Below are positions 17,969 through 26,494 of a stretch of 41,785 bases of DNA, one piece after another (within the stretch, counting starts at the first letter, position 1; each line of letters begins with the position of its first letter). Under the pieces are notes generated by a model, which saw only the letters and a list, made by a program, of their open reading frames with translations, made no database searches and was not told the origin of the DNA. Origin of the DNA: Planctomycetales bacterium. Its GTDB lineage: Bacteria; Omnitrophota; Gorgyraeia; Zapsychrales; Zapsychraceae. Location of the stretch: contig SBBO01000034.1 in assembly GCA_005239675.1 (NCBI GenBank), positions 1 to 41,785 on the forward strand, written 5' to 3'. The translations under genes and the position numbers were made by a program.

Positions 17969-19251
17969 TGATGCAATCTTGGGGTAGGAAGTGGCGTAAT
18001 AAAATGTCCGTTGTCTTGCAGATATTTTTGGTGTTTCTTCATAACAATCTCTGCGAATCTCCAGGCCAGGATAAGGATATAATCGGGTCTTTTTTCATAG
18101 ATGGCCTCTGAGGCGAAAACGGGGACATGGAGTCCGGGACTAAGCGTATTATGTTTGCGCGGATTATCATCAACGATAAAATCCAAAAACTGCCCTGTAA
18201 TCCCAAAATAATAAAGAAAGGTCGTAACGCTGTGGGACGCGCCGTAACCGGCAATGGTCTTACTCTCGGCCTTGAGTCTCCTTAAAAGCCCCAGCAATTT
18301 TTCTTTCTGACAATTGATATTACCGGCAAATTCCTTGTACATAGCCGGCCGATAAAATCCCTCCCTGATTTCCGTCTCGATGAATTCCAAAACACAGGCC
18401 TCAACTTTCCTGGAGCCGCCAGCCACCTGAACGGTCCCCCGAATTGATCCACCCTTGGTGGGGGTGCGGTCGACACAGATCAGTTCCATACCGTGTTTTT
18501 TAAAAAACGTAACCAACGGCTTTACAGAAAAATAAGATATGTGCTCGTGGTAAACATTATCGAAAACGAGGTTATGGACCGAGTCTACCCAATAACCTGT
18601 TTCAAAAATAAAGATCCCTTGAGGAGACAAAACATTGCGCACGCCTTTTATAAAACTGTCTAAGTCATCAATATTGGCCATGACGTTGTTGGCGATAACG
18701 ACATCCGCGGGTCCCTTTTGGTGTTTTATTCTTTCGCTTAAATCAACACTAAAGAATTCTGGCCAGGTCTCGACCCCGGCCTGGGTCGCACGCTGGGCAA
18801 TCTCCCGTGCAGGATCAACCCCCAATACGCATAAGCCTCGACCACGAAAAAAATTTAACAACGTGCCATCGTTACTGCCGATCTCCAAGACTAAACTCCC
18901 GGGGGAAAGTTTAATCCGACTTAAAACATCATCGGCATATTTTTGAAAATGAGCGACCAATCCGGGAGAAGTCGTTGTTTCATAAAGATACTGGCGGTAA
19001 ATCAATTCGGGATTAACCACATCGCATAGATGCACCAACCCGCAGCCCTGGCACAAATACAAATCCAAGGCATAACAGGCTTGGGATTCGTCTTTTCGTT
19101 CGATGGAAAAATAACCATCGGCAATCGGGGTCGCGGGTAAGGGCATGACCAAATCGAGATTCTGGCTGCCGCAGAGCCGACAAGTATCGCGCTTATAACA
19201 ATCGACATTGTGTTCAATGGGATTGTTGAGTGTATCTGCAGATTGACTCAT
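17965..19251 (-). CDS. Sugar C-methyltransferase, TylCIII-type (cassette 1)
   Basis: This 428-residue protein has the three-part layout of nucleotide-sugar C-methyltransferases. The N-terminal zinc site is C24, C27, C67, C70 (CRLC and CQGC). The SAM-binding motif LEIGSNDGTLL is at 123-133. The C-terminal domain has GYGASHSVTTFLYYFG. Such enzymes add a methyl to a carbon beside a keto group, making branched deoxysugars. It overlaps the cupin gene upstream by 4 bases (ATGA), and this cupin-methyltransferase pair recurs at 21.9-23.7 kb. Motifs NVYHEHISYFSVKPL and TKGGSIRG are nearly the same in both copies. Confidence 0.88.
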   Translation of the reverse strand: MSQSADTLNNPIEHNVDCYKRDTCRLCGSQNLDLVMPLPATPIADGYFSIERKDESQACYALDLYLCQGCGLVHLCDVVNPELIYRQYLYETTTSPGLVAHFQKYADDVLSRIKLSPGSLVLEIGSNDGTLLNFFRGRGLCVLGVDPAREIAQRATQAGVETWPEFFSVDLSERIKHQKGPADVVIANNVMANIDDLDSFIKGVRNVLSPQGIFIFETGYWVDSVHNLVFDNVYHEHISYFSVKPLVTFFKKHGMELICVDRTPTKGGSIRGTVQVAGGSRKVEACVLEFIETEIREGFYRPAMYKEFAGNINCQKEKLLGLLRRLKAESKTIAGYGASHSVTTFLYYFGITGQFLDFIVDDNPRKHNTLSPGLHVPVFASEAIYEKRPDYILILAWRFAEIVMKKHQKYLQDNGHFITPLPTPRLHQ

Positions 19252-19778
19252 GCATTTCTCCCTATATGTTTAATCAAATTCTCCCTATAGGCCTGGCAGG
19301 ATGCGGCATTATCTTCCTGCGGTGCCCATGGCGCTAAAATCGTGTCCGATTTCTCAAAGGGCCCCTTGGTAGTTTCATGAAATACTAAAAAATCACTATG
19401 GATGATCAAGGTGTGATAGTGAGGTGTTACCATTCGATAGTAGAACTTTCGCCCCGAGGAAAACTCTCCAACAGAAATCACCTTGGTAACGAGGCCATAT
19501 TCATCAAAAAGGACAACATCGGCACTTCCTTCCAGGATGTGTAATGATTCACTTTTGTTGAGATGTTTATGGGGCCTCACATAGGCGTCTTTAACGTGGA
19601 TAATCAGCATTTCATGGAGAGAGTCACTGACGTTACGATGACAACACAAGCGGATGCGCTTGCGGTCATTGGCCATGGCCTTCTCCTTGAGTATGGCAAT
19701 ATCACTGGCGCAGACCTTGAGCAAGGTCTCATGGGTGTGAAAGACTTCTCCTTTATATGTTAAATCTGGAAGCATCAT
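19248..19778 (-). CDS. WbuC-family cupin metalloprotein (cassette 1)
   Basis: This 176-residue protein has the cupin of the WbuC family found in O-antigen clusters. YVRPHKH supplies two metal-ligand histidines, and the second cupin half with HILEGSADVVLFDE and the closing block SDTILAPWAPQ agree with family members. No biochemical function is established for WbuC proteins; isomerase or epimerase activity is a common guess for sugar cupins. The ATG overlaps nothing upstream (7-base gap) but its stop overlaps the C-methyltransferase start by 4 bases. A paralogue lies at 23189-23749. Confidence 0.82.
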   Translation of the reverse strand: MMLPDLTYKGEVFHTHETLLKVCASDIAILKEKAMANDRKRIRLCCHRNVSDSLHEMLIIHVKDAYVRPHKHLNKSESLHILEGSADVVLFDEYGLVTKVISVGEFSSGRKFYYRMVTPHYHTLIIHSDFLVFHETTKGPFEKSDTILAPWAPQEDNAASCQAYRENLIKHIGRNA

Positions 19779-19785
19779 TTACTCG

Positions 19786-20985
19786 TCAATGGGGTAATGT
19801 AATGGCAATTGAGCTTGAAGGAAAGATGGAAAGAAAATCACCTTCCCAATCCTGGTGGGCTTGCACAATTTTACTTTCATTTAACGGATTCAGGCTTAAA
19901 AGACAAAGCCCGACATTTTCTCTATGTAGCGCACCAGAATCATAGATGGGCCGTTGACAGCCCGGCATAAAAAGTCCGCGCTTATTTGGATTGTCATCCA
20001 CAAAGAAATCGATATAATCCTTAATCCCCAACATATTCACAAACGCACAGGCCAGGTGCCCAGCGCCGAACAAAGCGATTTTCCCCTTCTCTAGGCGGTA
20101 CTCCTTAAGCAATTTCTGCAGGGCATCAGCTTTCCTGGGTAGCTCATGGGCAAAACGGTCGGCACGCGTAAGCTCTTGGTCCAGAATTTCTTTGGGTAAA
20201 TGCGGTTGTTTAATCGTTGTGGTTACGCGCACAATTCCCACCAAAGAATTTTCAAACGGATAAGGATAACATTCATAGCGTTCTATCATGAATCCCGACA
20301 CGTTTAAGGCATTCTTGAATGTCACTGGCGTAAAATAGAGCGTGTGCTCCTCCCAAAGGGTTGTATAGTCGTAAGTCTCTAAGGACTTGCTACAATCGGG
20401 CACCTCAAAAACGATATAACCACCATCGTTCAATAAACCCTTTAACGCCCGAATAAACCCAGCGACCTGATGAACATGCTCAAGGATGTGCCGAAGGATA
20501 ACCACATCAAACTTGCCTGACTTCTCGACAATGGCTAGGGCGCGTTGTGGGGTTAAATGTGCTTGGATTGTCTCTGCACCAGCACCCTTATCCTTAATAT
20601 CCAAATCGACGCAGGGGTCTAATCGTCGCGTCTTAGAAAAACCTAGCTTCTGAAGACGAGCTAATGTCGAATCATCTTTAAAGGTGATCCCACAAAATGT
20701 TGAATCTGGCCTGATGCCTGGCAAATCTCTGATGATCTCCACCAAGCTGTCTAGATGCCTTTCGGGTTCACTATACGTAATCCAGTCATAAGGTGGGCGT
20801 AATTCGCTTGCCGGCACCGGCTCATTGACCTGGATAAGTCCGCATTCTCGACACTGGTTCATAACCAAGGGATAAGTCTTTTCGCTCTCATCTTGATTTT
20901 TAAGGAAACGGTTAGAAATCGGTTGTTGGCCTAAATCCAGAAGCTGGGCAACATTGCTTGAATGGCAGAAATGGCACGTGATCAT
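19786..20985 (-). CDS. Methyltransferase-like protein with degenerate SAM motif
   Basis: This 399-residue protein has the same overall layout as the sugar C-methyltransferases: an N-terminal zinc site (C4, C7, C45, C48), a central Rossmann domain and a C-terminal domain with FGAGHLACAFVNMLG. However, the SAM-binding motif I (normally E-I/V-G-S-N-D-G) is replaced by FCGITFKDDSTL at 97-108, without the Gly-x-Gly core. The middle still has methyltransferase-like DVVILRHILEHV. A strong Shine-Dalgarno AAGGAG lies 9 bases before the ATG. It may bind SAM differently or have another reaction. The label is by fold only. Confidence 0.72.
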   Translation of the reverse strand: MITCHFCHSSNVAQLLDLGQQPISNRFLKNQDESEKTYPLVMNQCRECGLIQVNEPVPASELRPPYDWITYSEPERHLDSLVEIIRDLPGIRPDSTFCGITFKDDSTLARLQKLGFSKTRRLDPCVDLDIKDKGAGAETIQAHLTPQRALAIVEKSGKFDVVILRHILEHVHQVAGFIRALKGLLNDGGYIVFEVPDCSKSLETYDYTTLWEEHTLYFTPVTFKNALNVSGFMIERYECYPYPFENSLVGIVRVTTTIKQPHLPKEILDQELTRADRFAHELPRKADALQKLLKEYRLEKGKIALFGAGHLACAFVNMLGIKDYIDFFVDDNPNKRGLFMPGCQRPIYDSGALHRENVGLCLLSLNPLNESKIVQAHQDWEGDFLSIFPSSSIAITLPH

Positions 20986-20997
20986 CGCGCCTTCTCC

Positions 20998-21933
20998 TTA
21001 AGCAGTGACCGTTTCATTGAGCCTAATGTGTGCGTTGAAGGTCTTGCGGATGCCTTCCTCCAGAGAAGTAAACTGAAATCCCGGCATCCATTGCCTAAAT
21101 CGCTTATTATCAAATGCATTGTCTATCTTGTCCTTGGTGCGCGGTTTAGAAACAATATCCAAGTTTTCCACATACCGTGCGATGATCTTCAGTGCATCCT
21201 GAAACGTATAACTCTTGCCACTAGCAATGTTGATGATACCGTGAAAATCATTGCTTAATAAACTACCGACAATCCGCACTATATCATCCACAAAGATAAA
21301 TTCCCGCAATTCCGTCCCATCGCCCCATAATACAATCGGTTCTTTATGAACGGCCGCTTGAATGAATCCTGCCGGCCCGTAGGTCTTGCCCAAATCGCCA
21401 GGGCCATAAATCAAAGGTGGTCTTAAGATCACGAGAGAAGTCTCTTTTTGTCTACTGATAGTCTTGGTATACATGCGCTCGGCCGTATATTTAACAATCC
21501 CATAATAGGACGTTGGGCATACCCGTGTTTCCTCAGTAATATGCGTATCATGAATATCCTCTCCGTAGACTGCCGAGGAACTAAAAAAGATAAAATGCCC
21601 AACGGGATGGTTCTCCAGGACCTGGCACAAATGACTTGTCATGCTCAAATTTTTTTCAAAGACCTCGATTGTATCCCCAAATTGCCGCTTGATTGCCGCA
21701 GCCATAATGACGGCCGTTTCTAGATTAAAAACATGAGATAATTCTTTAACATCTTCTCTTTTGGTCAAGTCAAACGTTGGCAAGGATTTCCTGATGATCT
21801 CAATTTCTGGACACAATGCCTCAAAGGCCTTTTCCAGATGGCGACCGATAAAACCTGAATGACCAAAAACAACGACACGCCTTATCTTGTTTTGACCTCG
21901 ACCGCTGATGAGACTGGGCTTAAGGGTAGTCAT
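20998..21933 (-). CDS. NAD-dependent epimerase/dehydratase (SDR)
   Basis: This 311-residue extended SDR acts on a nucleotide sugar. The NAD-binding GHSGFIGRH is at about 24-32, a serine stretch IFFSSSAVYGED precedes the catalytic YYGIVKYTAE (YxxxK), and PPLIYGPGD is the usual conserved turn. The track start (22047) is rejected: the ATG at 21933 overlaps the upstream stop by 4 bases (ATGA), which matches the operon style. It sits between two methyltransferases, so a 4-keto or epimer intermediate of a C-methylated sugar is likely. The exact reaction (reductase, epimerase or dehydratase) is unknown. Confidence 0.87.
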   Translation of the reverse strand: MTTLKPSLISGRGQNKIRRVVVFGHSGFIGRHLEKAFEALCPEIEIIRKSLPTFDLTKREDVKELSHVFNLETAVIMAAAIKRQFGDTIEVFEKNLSMTSHLCQVLENHPVGHFIFFSSSAVYGEDIHDTHITEETRVCPTSYYGIVKYTAERMYTKTISRQKETSLVILRPPLIYGPGDLGKTYGPAGFIQAAVHKEPIVLWGDGTELREFIFVDDIVRIVGSLLSNDFHGIINIASGKSYTFQDALKIIARYVENLDIVSKPRTKDKIDNAFDNKRFRQWMPGFQFTSLEEGIRKTFNAHIRLNETVTA

Positions 21934-23192
21934 ACGAGTGCCCCCTGCTTGCAGACAATCTTCATTTGAGGCAAAGGGATGATGAATTGCCCGCCCTGAT
22001 CCAGATACAACTGATGTCTTTGAATAATCATTTCCTGAAAACGCCAAGCCAGGATAATAATATAGTCGGGTTTCTTTTGATAAATTTCTTGTGAGGATAA
22101 AATCGGAATATGATGACCGGGGGTGAAGGCATTGAATTTTGCCGTGTTGTCATCAAACAGAAACTCCAACTCTTCACCCAAACCAAAATAATAAAGGAAG
22201 GTCGTCACGCTATGGGAAGCGCCGTAGCCGGCGATTGTTTTATGCCCTTTTTTTAAATTACCAATCAATGTTAAAAGTTTATTCTTCTGGGTATCAAGGC
22301 GCTTTTTAAGATCAACAAAAACTTCACTGGTGTCCAGGCCAAATTCATTTTCGGTTCTGATCATCTCATCGACCGATGGCAATCTCCTCCGGCGGCCGCC
22401 TTGTAACTGTGCAACACCCCGTAGAGATCCACCTTTAGTAGAAACACAGCTAGCGTCGATTAATTCCATCTGGTTATTCTTAAAAAATAAATCCAGCGAT
22501 TTAACCGAAAAGTAAGACAGATGCTCGTGATAAATGTTATCAAAGACCATGTTTTGAACCAATTTGAGCAAATAGCCCGTCTCAAAGACGAAAATGCCGT
22601 CTTCGGTCAATAACTCCCGGATGCCTTGAATGAAAGCGGTCATATTATCGACATTGGCCATCGTGTTATTTGAAGTAATGATGTTGGCAGGCCCGCGTTT
22701 ATTTCTTAACTGACGGGCAAGCGTCAAATCATAATATTGGCCGAGCGTCTCGATTCCAGATTCTGTCGCTCGTTGGGCAATCTCGCGGGCTGGATCTACT
22801 CCCAAGACACACAAACCTTTTTTCTGGAATTCTCTTAAGAAAAGTCCGTCATTGCTGCCCACATCCACGATCCGCGCTTGTGGCGGCAGCGGAAAATTTT
22901 TTAAAATCGAATTGGCATATTCGCGAAAATGCGCTGCCAAATCCGGAGAGCTTGAGGAGACATATTTAAAATTCTTGTATAAAATTTCCGGCTCAACGAT
23001 ATCGAGGATGAATACACAACCGCAGCGTCGGCACAAGGCCACATTCAAGGGATATATTTCCTGAGTCTGGTTCAACTCATTTTTAGAAATATAATCACCG
23101 GCAATGGGAGTTGGCGCAAGATTCCAGACGACTTCGGGGGCGGTTTCTCTGCATAAGCGACAATTATTTCTTGTGTAAGATTTTTGGGTCAT
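21930..23192 (-). CDS. Sugar C-methyltransferase, TylCIII-type (cassette 2)
   Basis: This 420-residue protein is a paralogue of the one at 17965-19251. It keeps the zinc site (C11, C14, C54, C57), the SAM motif VDVGSNDGLFL (about 109-119), NIYHEHLSYFSVKSL, TKGGSLRG and GYGASHSVTTFLYYFG. The start at the ATG 23192 overlaps the stop of the cupin gene by 4 bases (ATGA); the longer track start would run deep into that gene. Two copies with matching cupin partners suggest either two sugars or two methylation steps. Confidence 0.88.
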   Translation of the reverse strand: MTQKSYTRNNCRLCRETAPEVVWNLAPTPIAGDYISKNELNQTQEIYPLNVALCRRCGCVFILDIVEPEILYKNFKYVSSSSPDLAAHFREYANSILKNFPLPPQARIVDVGSNDGLFLREFQKKGLCVLGVDPAREIAQRATESGIETLGQYYDLTLARQLRNKRGPANIITSNNTMANVDNMTAFIQGIRELLTEDGIFVFETGYLLKLVQNMVFDNIYHEHLSYFSVKSLDLFFKNNQMELIDASCVSTKGGSLRGVAQLQGGRRRRLPSVDEMIRTENEFGLDTSEVFVDLKKRLDTQKNKLLTLIGNLKKGHKTIAGYGASHSVTTFLYYFGLGEELEFLFDDNTAKFNAFTPGHHIPILSSQEIYQKKPDYIIILAWRFQEMIIQRHQLYLDQGGQFIIPLPQMKIVCKQGALV

Positions 23193-23749
23193 GGTCGCAT
23201 AGAAGAATGAAGATAGTCGTCTACCTTTGAAACCAATTCTTTCTGGAATTGAGCAACCTCTCTGGGATCCTCTCCCACAACCGCCCAAGGGGCGTAAATG
23301 GTGTCCGATGGCCTAAAAGGACCATCAATCGTTTCGTGAAACAACAAAAAGTCGGAACGCACCAGTGGCGCATAATAATAAACTTCATTAAATCGATAAT
23401 AAAAATATCGTCCCATCCCGTATTCGCCCATGGGAATCACATCCACGATCACACCCTCCTCATTGAAAACGACCATATCGGCAATCCCCTCGATAATATG
23501 GTAAGACACATCTTTGTTAGGATGTTTGTGTGGGCGAATGTAGGTCTGTTGGGAATGCAGGATAAACATCTCATGGACGCAGTCATTAATGCTTGTATGC
23601 ATGCACAAACGGATGCTTTTACGATCGTTGTGCAGTACCTTATCTTTGAGGAATTTGATTTCCTCTTTTCCAATACTTACGAAAGAGTCTTTGACGAAAA
23701 AAACCGCATCGCTTTCTATCTCTAGATTTAAATTGTCCGGCCTGGTCAT
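23189..23749 (-). CDS. WbuC-family cupin metalloprotein (cassette 2)
   Basis: This 186-residue cupin is a paralogue of the one at 19248-19778. Both contain YVRPHKH/YIRPHKH, the block VHEMFIL / LHEMLII, VVFNEEGVIVDV, F-L-x-F-H-E-T and the final SDTIYAPWA. The track start at 23767 is a TTG; the ATG at 23749 lies 4 bases after the upstream stop and is preferred. It is followed by the C-methyltransferase with a 4-base overlap. Function is unknown, with a metal-binding sugar-active role inferred from the family and context. Confidence 0.82.
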   Translation of the reverse strand: MTRPDNLNLEIESDAVFFVKDSFVSIGKEEIKFLKDKVLHNDRKSIRLCMHTSINDCVHEMFILHSQQTYIRPHKHPNKDVSYHIIEGIADMVVFNEEGVIVDVIPMGEYGMGRYFYYRFNEVYYYAPLVRSDFLLFHETIDGPFRPSDTIYAPWAVVGEDPREVAQFQKELVSKVDDYLHSSMRP

Positions 23750-23753
23750 CAAA

Positions 23754-24839
23754 TCAATCCATGGCAATGATTACCCGTCCCGTCTCGCCCCGACGGATGG
23801 CATGAAGGGCCTCATTAATCTCAGCTAGCTTAAACTCGTGCGTGATAATCCCTGCCAAGGTCATTTTGCCACGTTTCATGAGGGCAAGATAGCGGGGGAT
23901 CTCCAGATTGGGCTGAACACTGCCCCCATGCGAGCCCTTCAGGACCTTCTTAAAATGGAGCGGCAAGGAATAAATGGAGATATTGTCGCCTTTGCGTGGG
24001 ACCCCAACGAGGATGGTCTTCCCATCAGCATGGGTCAATTCATAGGCGGCTTCAATCACCCGTGCGCTACCAGTCGTGTCAATAACCACATCCGCGCCTT
24101 TTTCGCCGATAATCTGGCGAATTTGCGCAAGATAATCTTGGGCGTTCTTCGTATTAAAACAATGCGTGGCACCAAAATGTTTGGCCGTATCTAATTTTTT
24201 ATCAAAAAGATCAATGGCGATAATCGGATTAGCCGAGACCATGGCAGCCGACTGGACGATGTTGAGCCCAACGCCGCCAATACCGAAAATGACCACCGAT
24301 TGCCCGACCTTTACTTGAGCATCATTGTTGATAACCCCCATGGCGGTCGTGACGGCACAGCCAAATAAAGGCGCGATCTTCATATCGAAATCATCGGGGA
24401 TGACCGTGAGCCTGTTCTCGGATATGATCGCGTGATCGTTAAAGGTCGTAACCCAGCCGGCGTTCACTTTCTGGCCGTTCCAGCTATAACTAGGTGGCTG
24501 GGATTGGATACCATCGCTTTGGCGCCAATGCATGACCACATGATCATAAGGGTTAACCCGTGTCACCCCTTCCCCAACGGCCAAGACCGTTGCGGAACCC
24601 TCATGCCCCAATAAGTGTGGTAAAAATTTGTCAGGCCCCTTGGCACCTTCGATCTCATTAAACTGGGCCCCACAGATGCCGCTGTAATGGACCTTGACTA
24701 AAACCTGCCCGAAAGACAAACGGCTGGGCAATTCGATTTCTGCTACGATGAGCGGTTTGTTTAATTCCACCAAGATAGCCGCCTTCATGGTCTTTACCGG
24801 CAGTGTTGTTTTGTCTAATTCCATTTGTGCTTGAGTCAT
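23754..24839 (-). CDS. Zinc-type alcohol dehydrogenase (MDR family)
   Basis: This 361-residue medium-chain dehydrogenase has the catalytic zinc ligands C56 (SGICGAQ), H79/E80 (GHEG) and C161 (FGCAVTT), plus the NAD-binding GIGGVGLN (186-193). The loop that normally carries four structural-zinc cysteines holds none (HWRQSDGIQSQPPSYSW), so this site is missing although the loop is kept. ATG 24839 is preferred because AAGGA sits 8 bases upstream; the track start would overlap the upstream gene. It may oxidise a sugar or polyol, or an alcohol in a side-chain pathway with the adjacent transketolase. Confidence 0.85.
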   Translation of the reverse strand: MTQAQMELDKTTLPVKTMKAAILVELNKPLIVAEIELPSRLSFGQVLVKVHYSGICGAQFNEIEGAKGPDKFLPHLLGHEGSATVLAVGEGVTRVNPYDHVVMHWRQSDGIQSQPPSYSWNGQKVNAGWVTTFNDHAIISENRLTVIPDDFDMKIAPLFGCAVTTAMGVINNDAQVKVGQSVVIFGIGGVGLNIVQSAAMVSANPIIAIDLFDKKLDTAKHFGATHCFNTKNAQDYLAQIRQIIGEKGADVVIDTTGSARVIEAAYELTHADGKTILVGVPRKGDNISIYSLPLHFKKVLKGSHGGSVQPNLEIPRYLALMKRGKMTLAGIITHEFKLAEINEALHAIRRGETGRVIIAMD

Positions 24840-24849
24840 GGTATTTTCC

Positions 24850-25515
24850 TTATTCAAAGAAAATGAATTCATAATCACCCGTGTATCCAAAATGCCTCAA
24901 CAGCCAGATCCATGTCTCTTTGTCGAAAAAGGCCTCGGCGGTCAGCGCCCAGCATTGAAGGTTAAAAAGCTCTTGCTCATTGCGGAAACTTTCTACCATG
25001 ATGAATTTATTCTTACTGACCCGCTCGATTTCCTGGACCGCTTTCTGCAGTTGCGGCAGGCGCAGGTTATGCAGACAGCCTAGAGAAATAACCAAATCGA
25101 AATATTGATCTACCCAAGGGTATGGGACGTCCTGCGCCTTGCGCTGGGCTAACGACTTACGGATTGGCTCAGGCGCGTCAGTCAGGCCATGCCTTGAAAT
25201 GTCAAACCCATGCAGTTCTGCACCGGGCAAAAGCTGTTTTAATTCATAGAGAAGATGGGCCTTCCCACAGCCAACGTCCAAGATTTTTGAATGGCTATTA
25301 AGGCCGTATTGCTCAATGAGCCTGGCGGCGACCGGCCTCCAGCGTCCATCATAGGTATAGCCGCCGTAGCCATAACGACGGTCACCATCCCAATAATCGG
25401 CCTCGTACTCTTTGGCTTTTAGCATGCAATGAACTTTGTCATCCATCATACGGTCGATATATTTTCTCTGCGTTTTCTTGTGAAGAGGTGTAAAGACCTC
25501 AACCAAATTGCCCAT
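24850..25515 (-). CDS. SAM-dependent methyltransferase
   Basis: This 221-residue class I methyltransferase has the SAM motif ILDVGCGKAHLL at 78-89, an acidic residue in HGFDISRHG (about 97-105), and VISLGCLHNLRLP, as in O- or N-methyltransferases. The N-terminal part has KYIDRMMDDKV and the YWDGDRRYGYGGY stretch, which I do not recognise from a named family. It is between the alcohol dehydrogenase and the split transketolase genes with small gaps (10 and 4 bases). Probably it modifies a sugar or its precursor. Confidence 0.82.
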   Translation of the reverse strand: MGNLVEVFTPLHKKTQRKYIDRMMDDKVHCMLKAKEYEADYWDGDRRYGYGGYTYDGRWRPVAARLIEQYGLNSHSKILDVGCGKAHLLYELKQLLPGAELHGFDISRHGLTDAPEPIRKSLAQRKAQDVPYPWVDQYFDLVISLGCLHNLRLPQLQKAVQEIERVSKNKFIMVESFRNEQELFNLQCWALTAEAFFDKETWIWLLRHFGYTGDYEFIFFE

Positions 25516-25519
25516 ATTG

Positions 25520-26494
25520 CTAAATCTCCTTTACCAGTTCTGGTTCAATTAATTTCTCTGATGAATCTTGGAATCTGAGTAGATTCTTTATAGTGGCAAT
25601 GATATTCTCTGTGGTGATGCCAAAATCCCGCATAAGGCTGGCTTGAGAACCATATTTATCCGCAAAGATATCAGGGATACCGATGCGTTTAAATCGTTTA
25701 ACCGTTGGTAAGTTCGCCTCACTTACAATCTCAGCAACCGCACCTCCCAGGCCCCCTAAGATGTTGTGTTCTTCAACGGTAACAATGACGGAAACCTCAG
25801 CCGCACAGCCCACGATAGTTCGATAGTCCAAAGGCTTGATTGTTGGAACATGCAGGACACCCGTATTTATTCCTTCTGATCTTAGCCGGGTGGCTGCCTC
25901 TAAACCGATCTTTAAGGTAATGCCTGTTGTAACAATCAAGGCATCTCGCCCCGGACGTATTTCAAAGGCCTTGCCGATTTCAAAAGGGATTCTATCGTTG
26001 GTCACTATAGGGTCGCCGCCCTTAGCCACGCGGACATAGATGGGCCCCTTATGGTCAAGCGATTGCAGCATGACCCGACGCATTTCATCGGCATCCGCAG
26101 GCGCGATCACCGTCATATGGGGAATCGTACGCATAATCGCGATATCATCAATTGCTTCGTGAGTGGGCCCCAGCGGCGCATACACTAAACCTCCGCCGTT
26201 TCCCAGGAGTCGGACATTAAGATTGTGAAGCCCCAAATCGATGACCACCTGCTCAAAACAGCGTCGGGTCAAGAATGTTGCGATGGTGTTAACGTAAGGA
26301 ATCTTTCCTTCCATCGCGAGACCCGCGGCCATGCCAACCATATTGGCTTCGCTGATGCCTTCCATAAAAAAACGTTCGGGCATTTCATCTTTAAATTTCT
26401 GCAGCGTGCCGATCCCCAAATCCGATCCAATGAAAAAAACACGCTTATCCTTGCGCGCGAGCTCATAGACCATATCCAAACAGGCCTTACGCAT
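25520..26494 (-). CDS. Transketolase C-terminal subunit (Pyr and C domains)
   Basis: This 324-residue protein has the pyrimidine-binding and C-terminal domains of transketolase. GISEANMVGMAAGLA holds the glutamate that activates thiamine diphosphate, and PLGPTHEAIDDIAIMRTIP is the typical Pyr-domain stretch; VTVEEHNILGGLGGAV marks the C domain. The start ATG at 26494 shares its first base with the TGA stop of the N-terminal subunit gene (TGATG). Together with that gene it forms a two-subunit transketolase, as known for several catabolic and sugar-modification systems. The likely job is to move a two-carbon unit for a heptulose or branched sugar; this is inference. Confidence 0.88.
   Translation of the reverse strand: MRKACLDMVYELARKDKRVFFIGSDLGIGTLQKFKDEMPERFFMEGISEANMVGMAAGLAMEGKIPYVNTIATFLTRRCFEQVVIDLGLHNLNVRLLGNGGGLVYAPLGPTHEAIDDIAIMRTIPHMTVIAPADADEMRRVMLQSLDHKGPIYVRVAKGGDPIVTNDRIPFEIGKAFEIRPGRDALIVTTGITLKIGLEAATRLRSEGINTGVLHVPTIKPLDYRTIVGCAAEVSVIVTVEEHNILGGLGGAVAEIVSEANLPTVKRFKRIGIPDIFADKYGSQASLMRDFGITTENIIATIKNLLRFQDSSEKLIEPELVKEI

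Noticed and set aside
23249-23725. Plus-strand ORF of 158 residues
   Set aside because: It lies opposite a WbuC-family gene with clear motifs, and its own protein has no recognisable feature.
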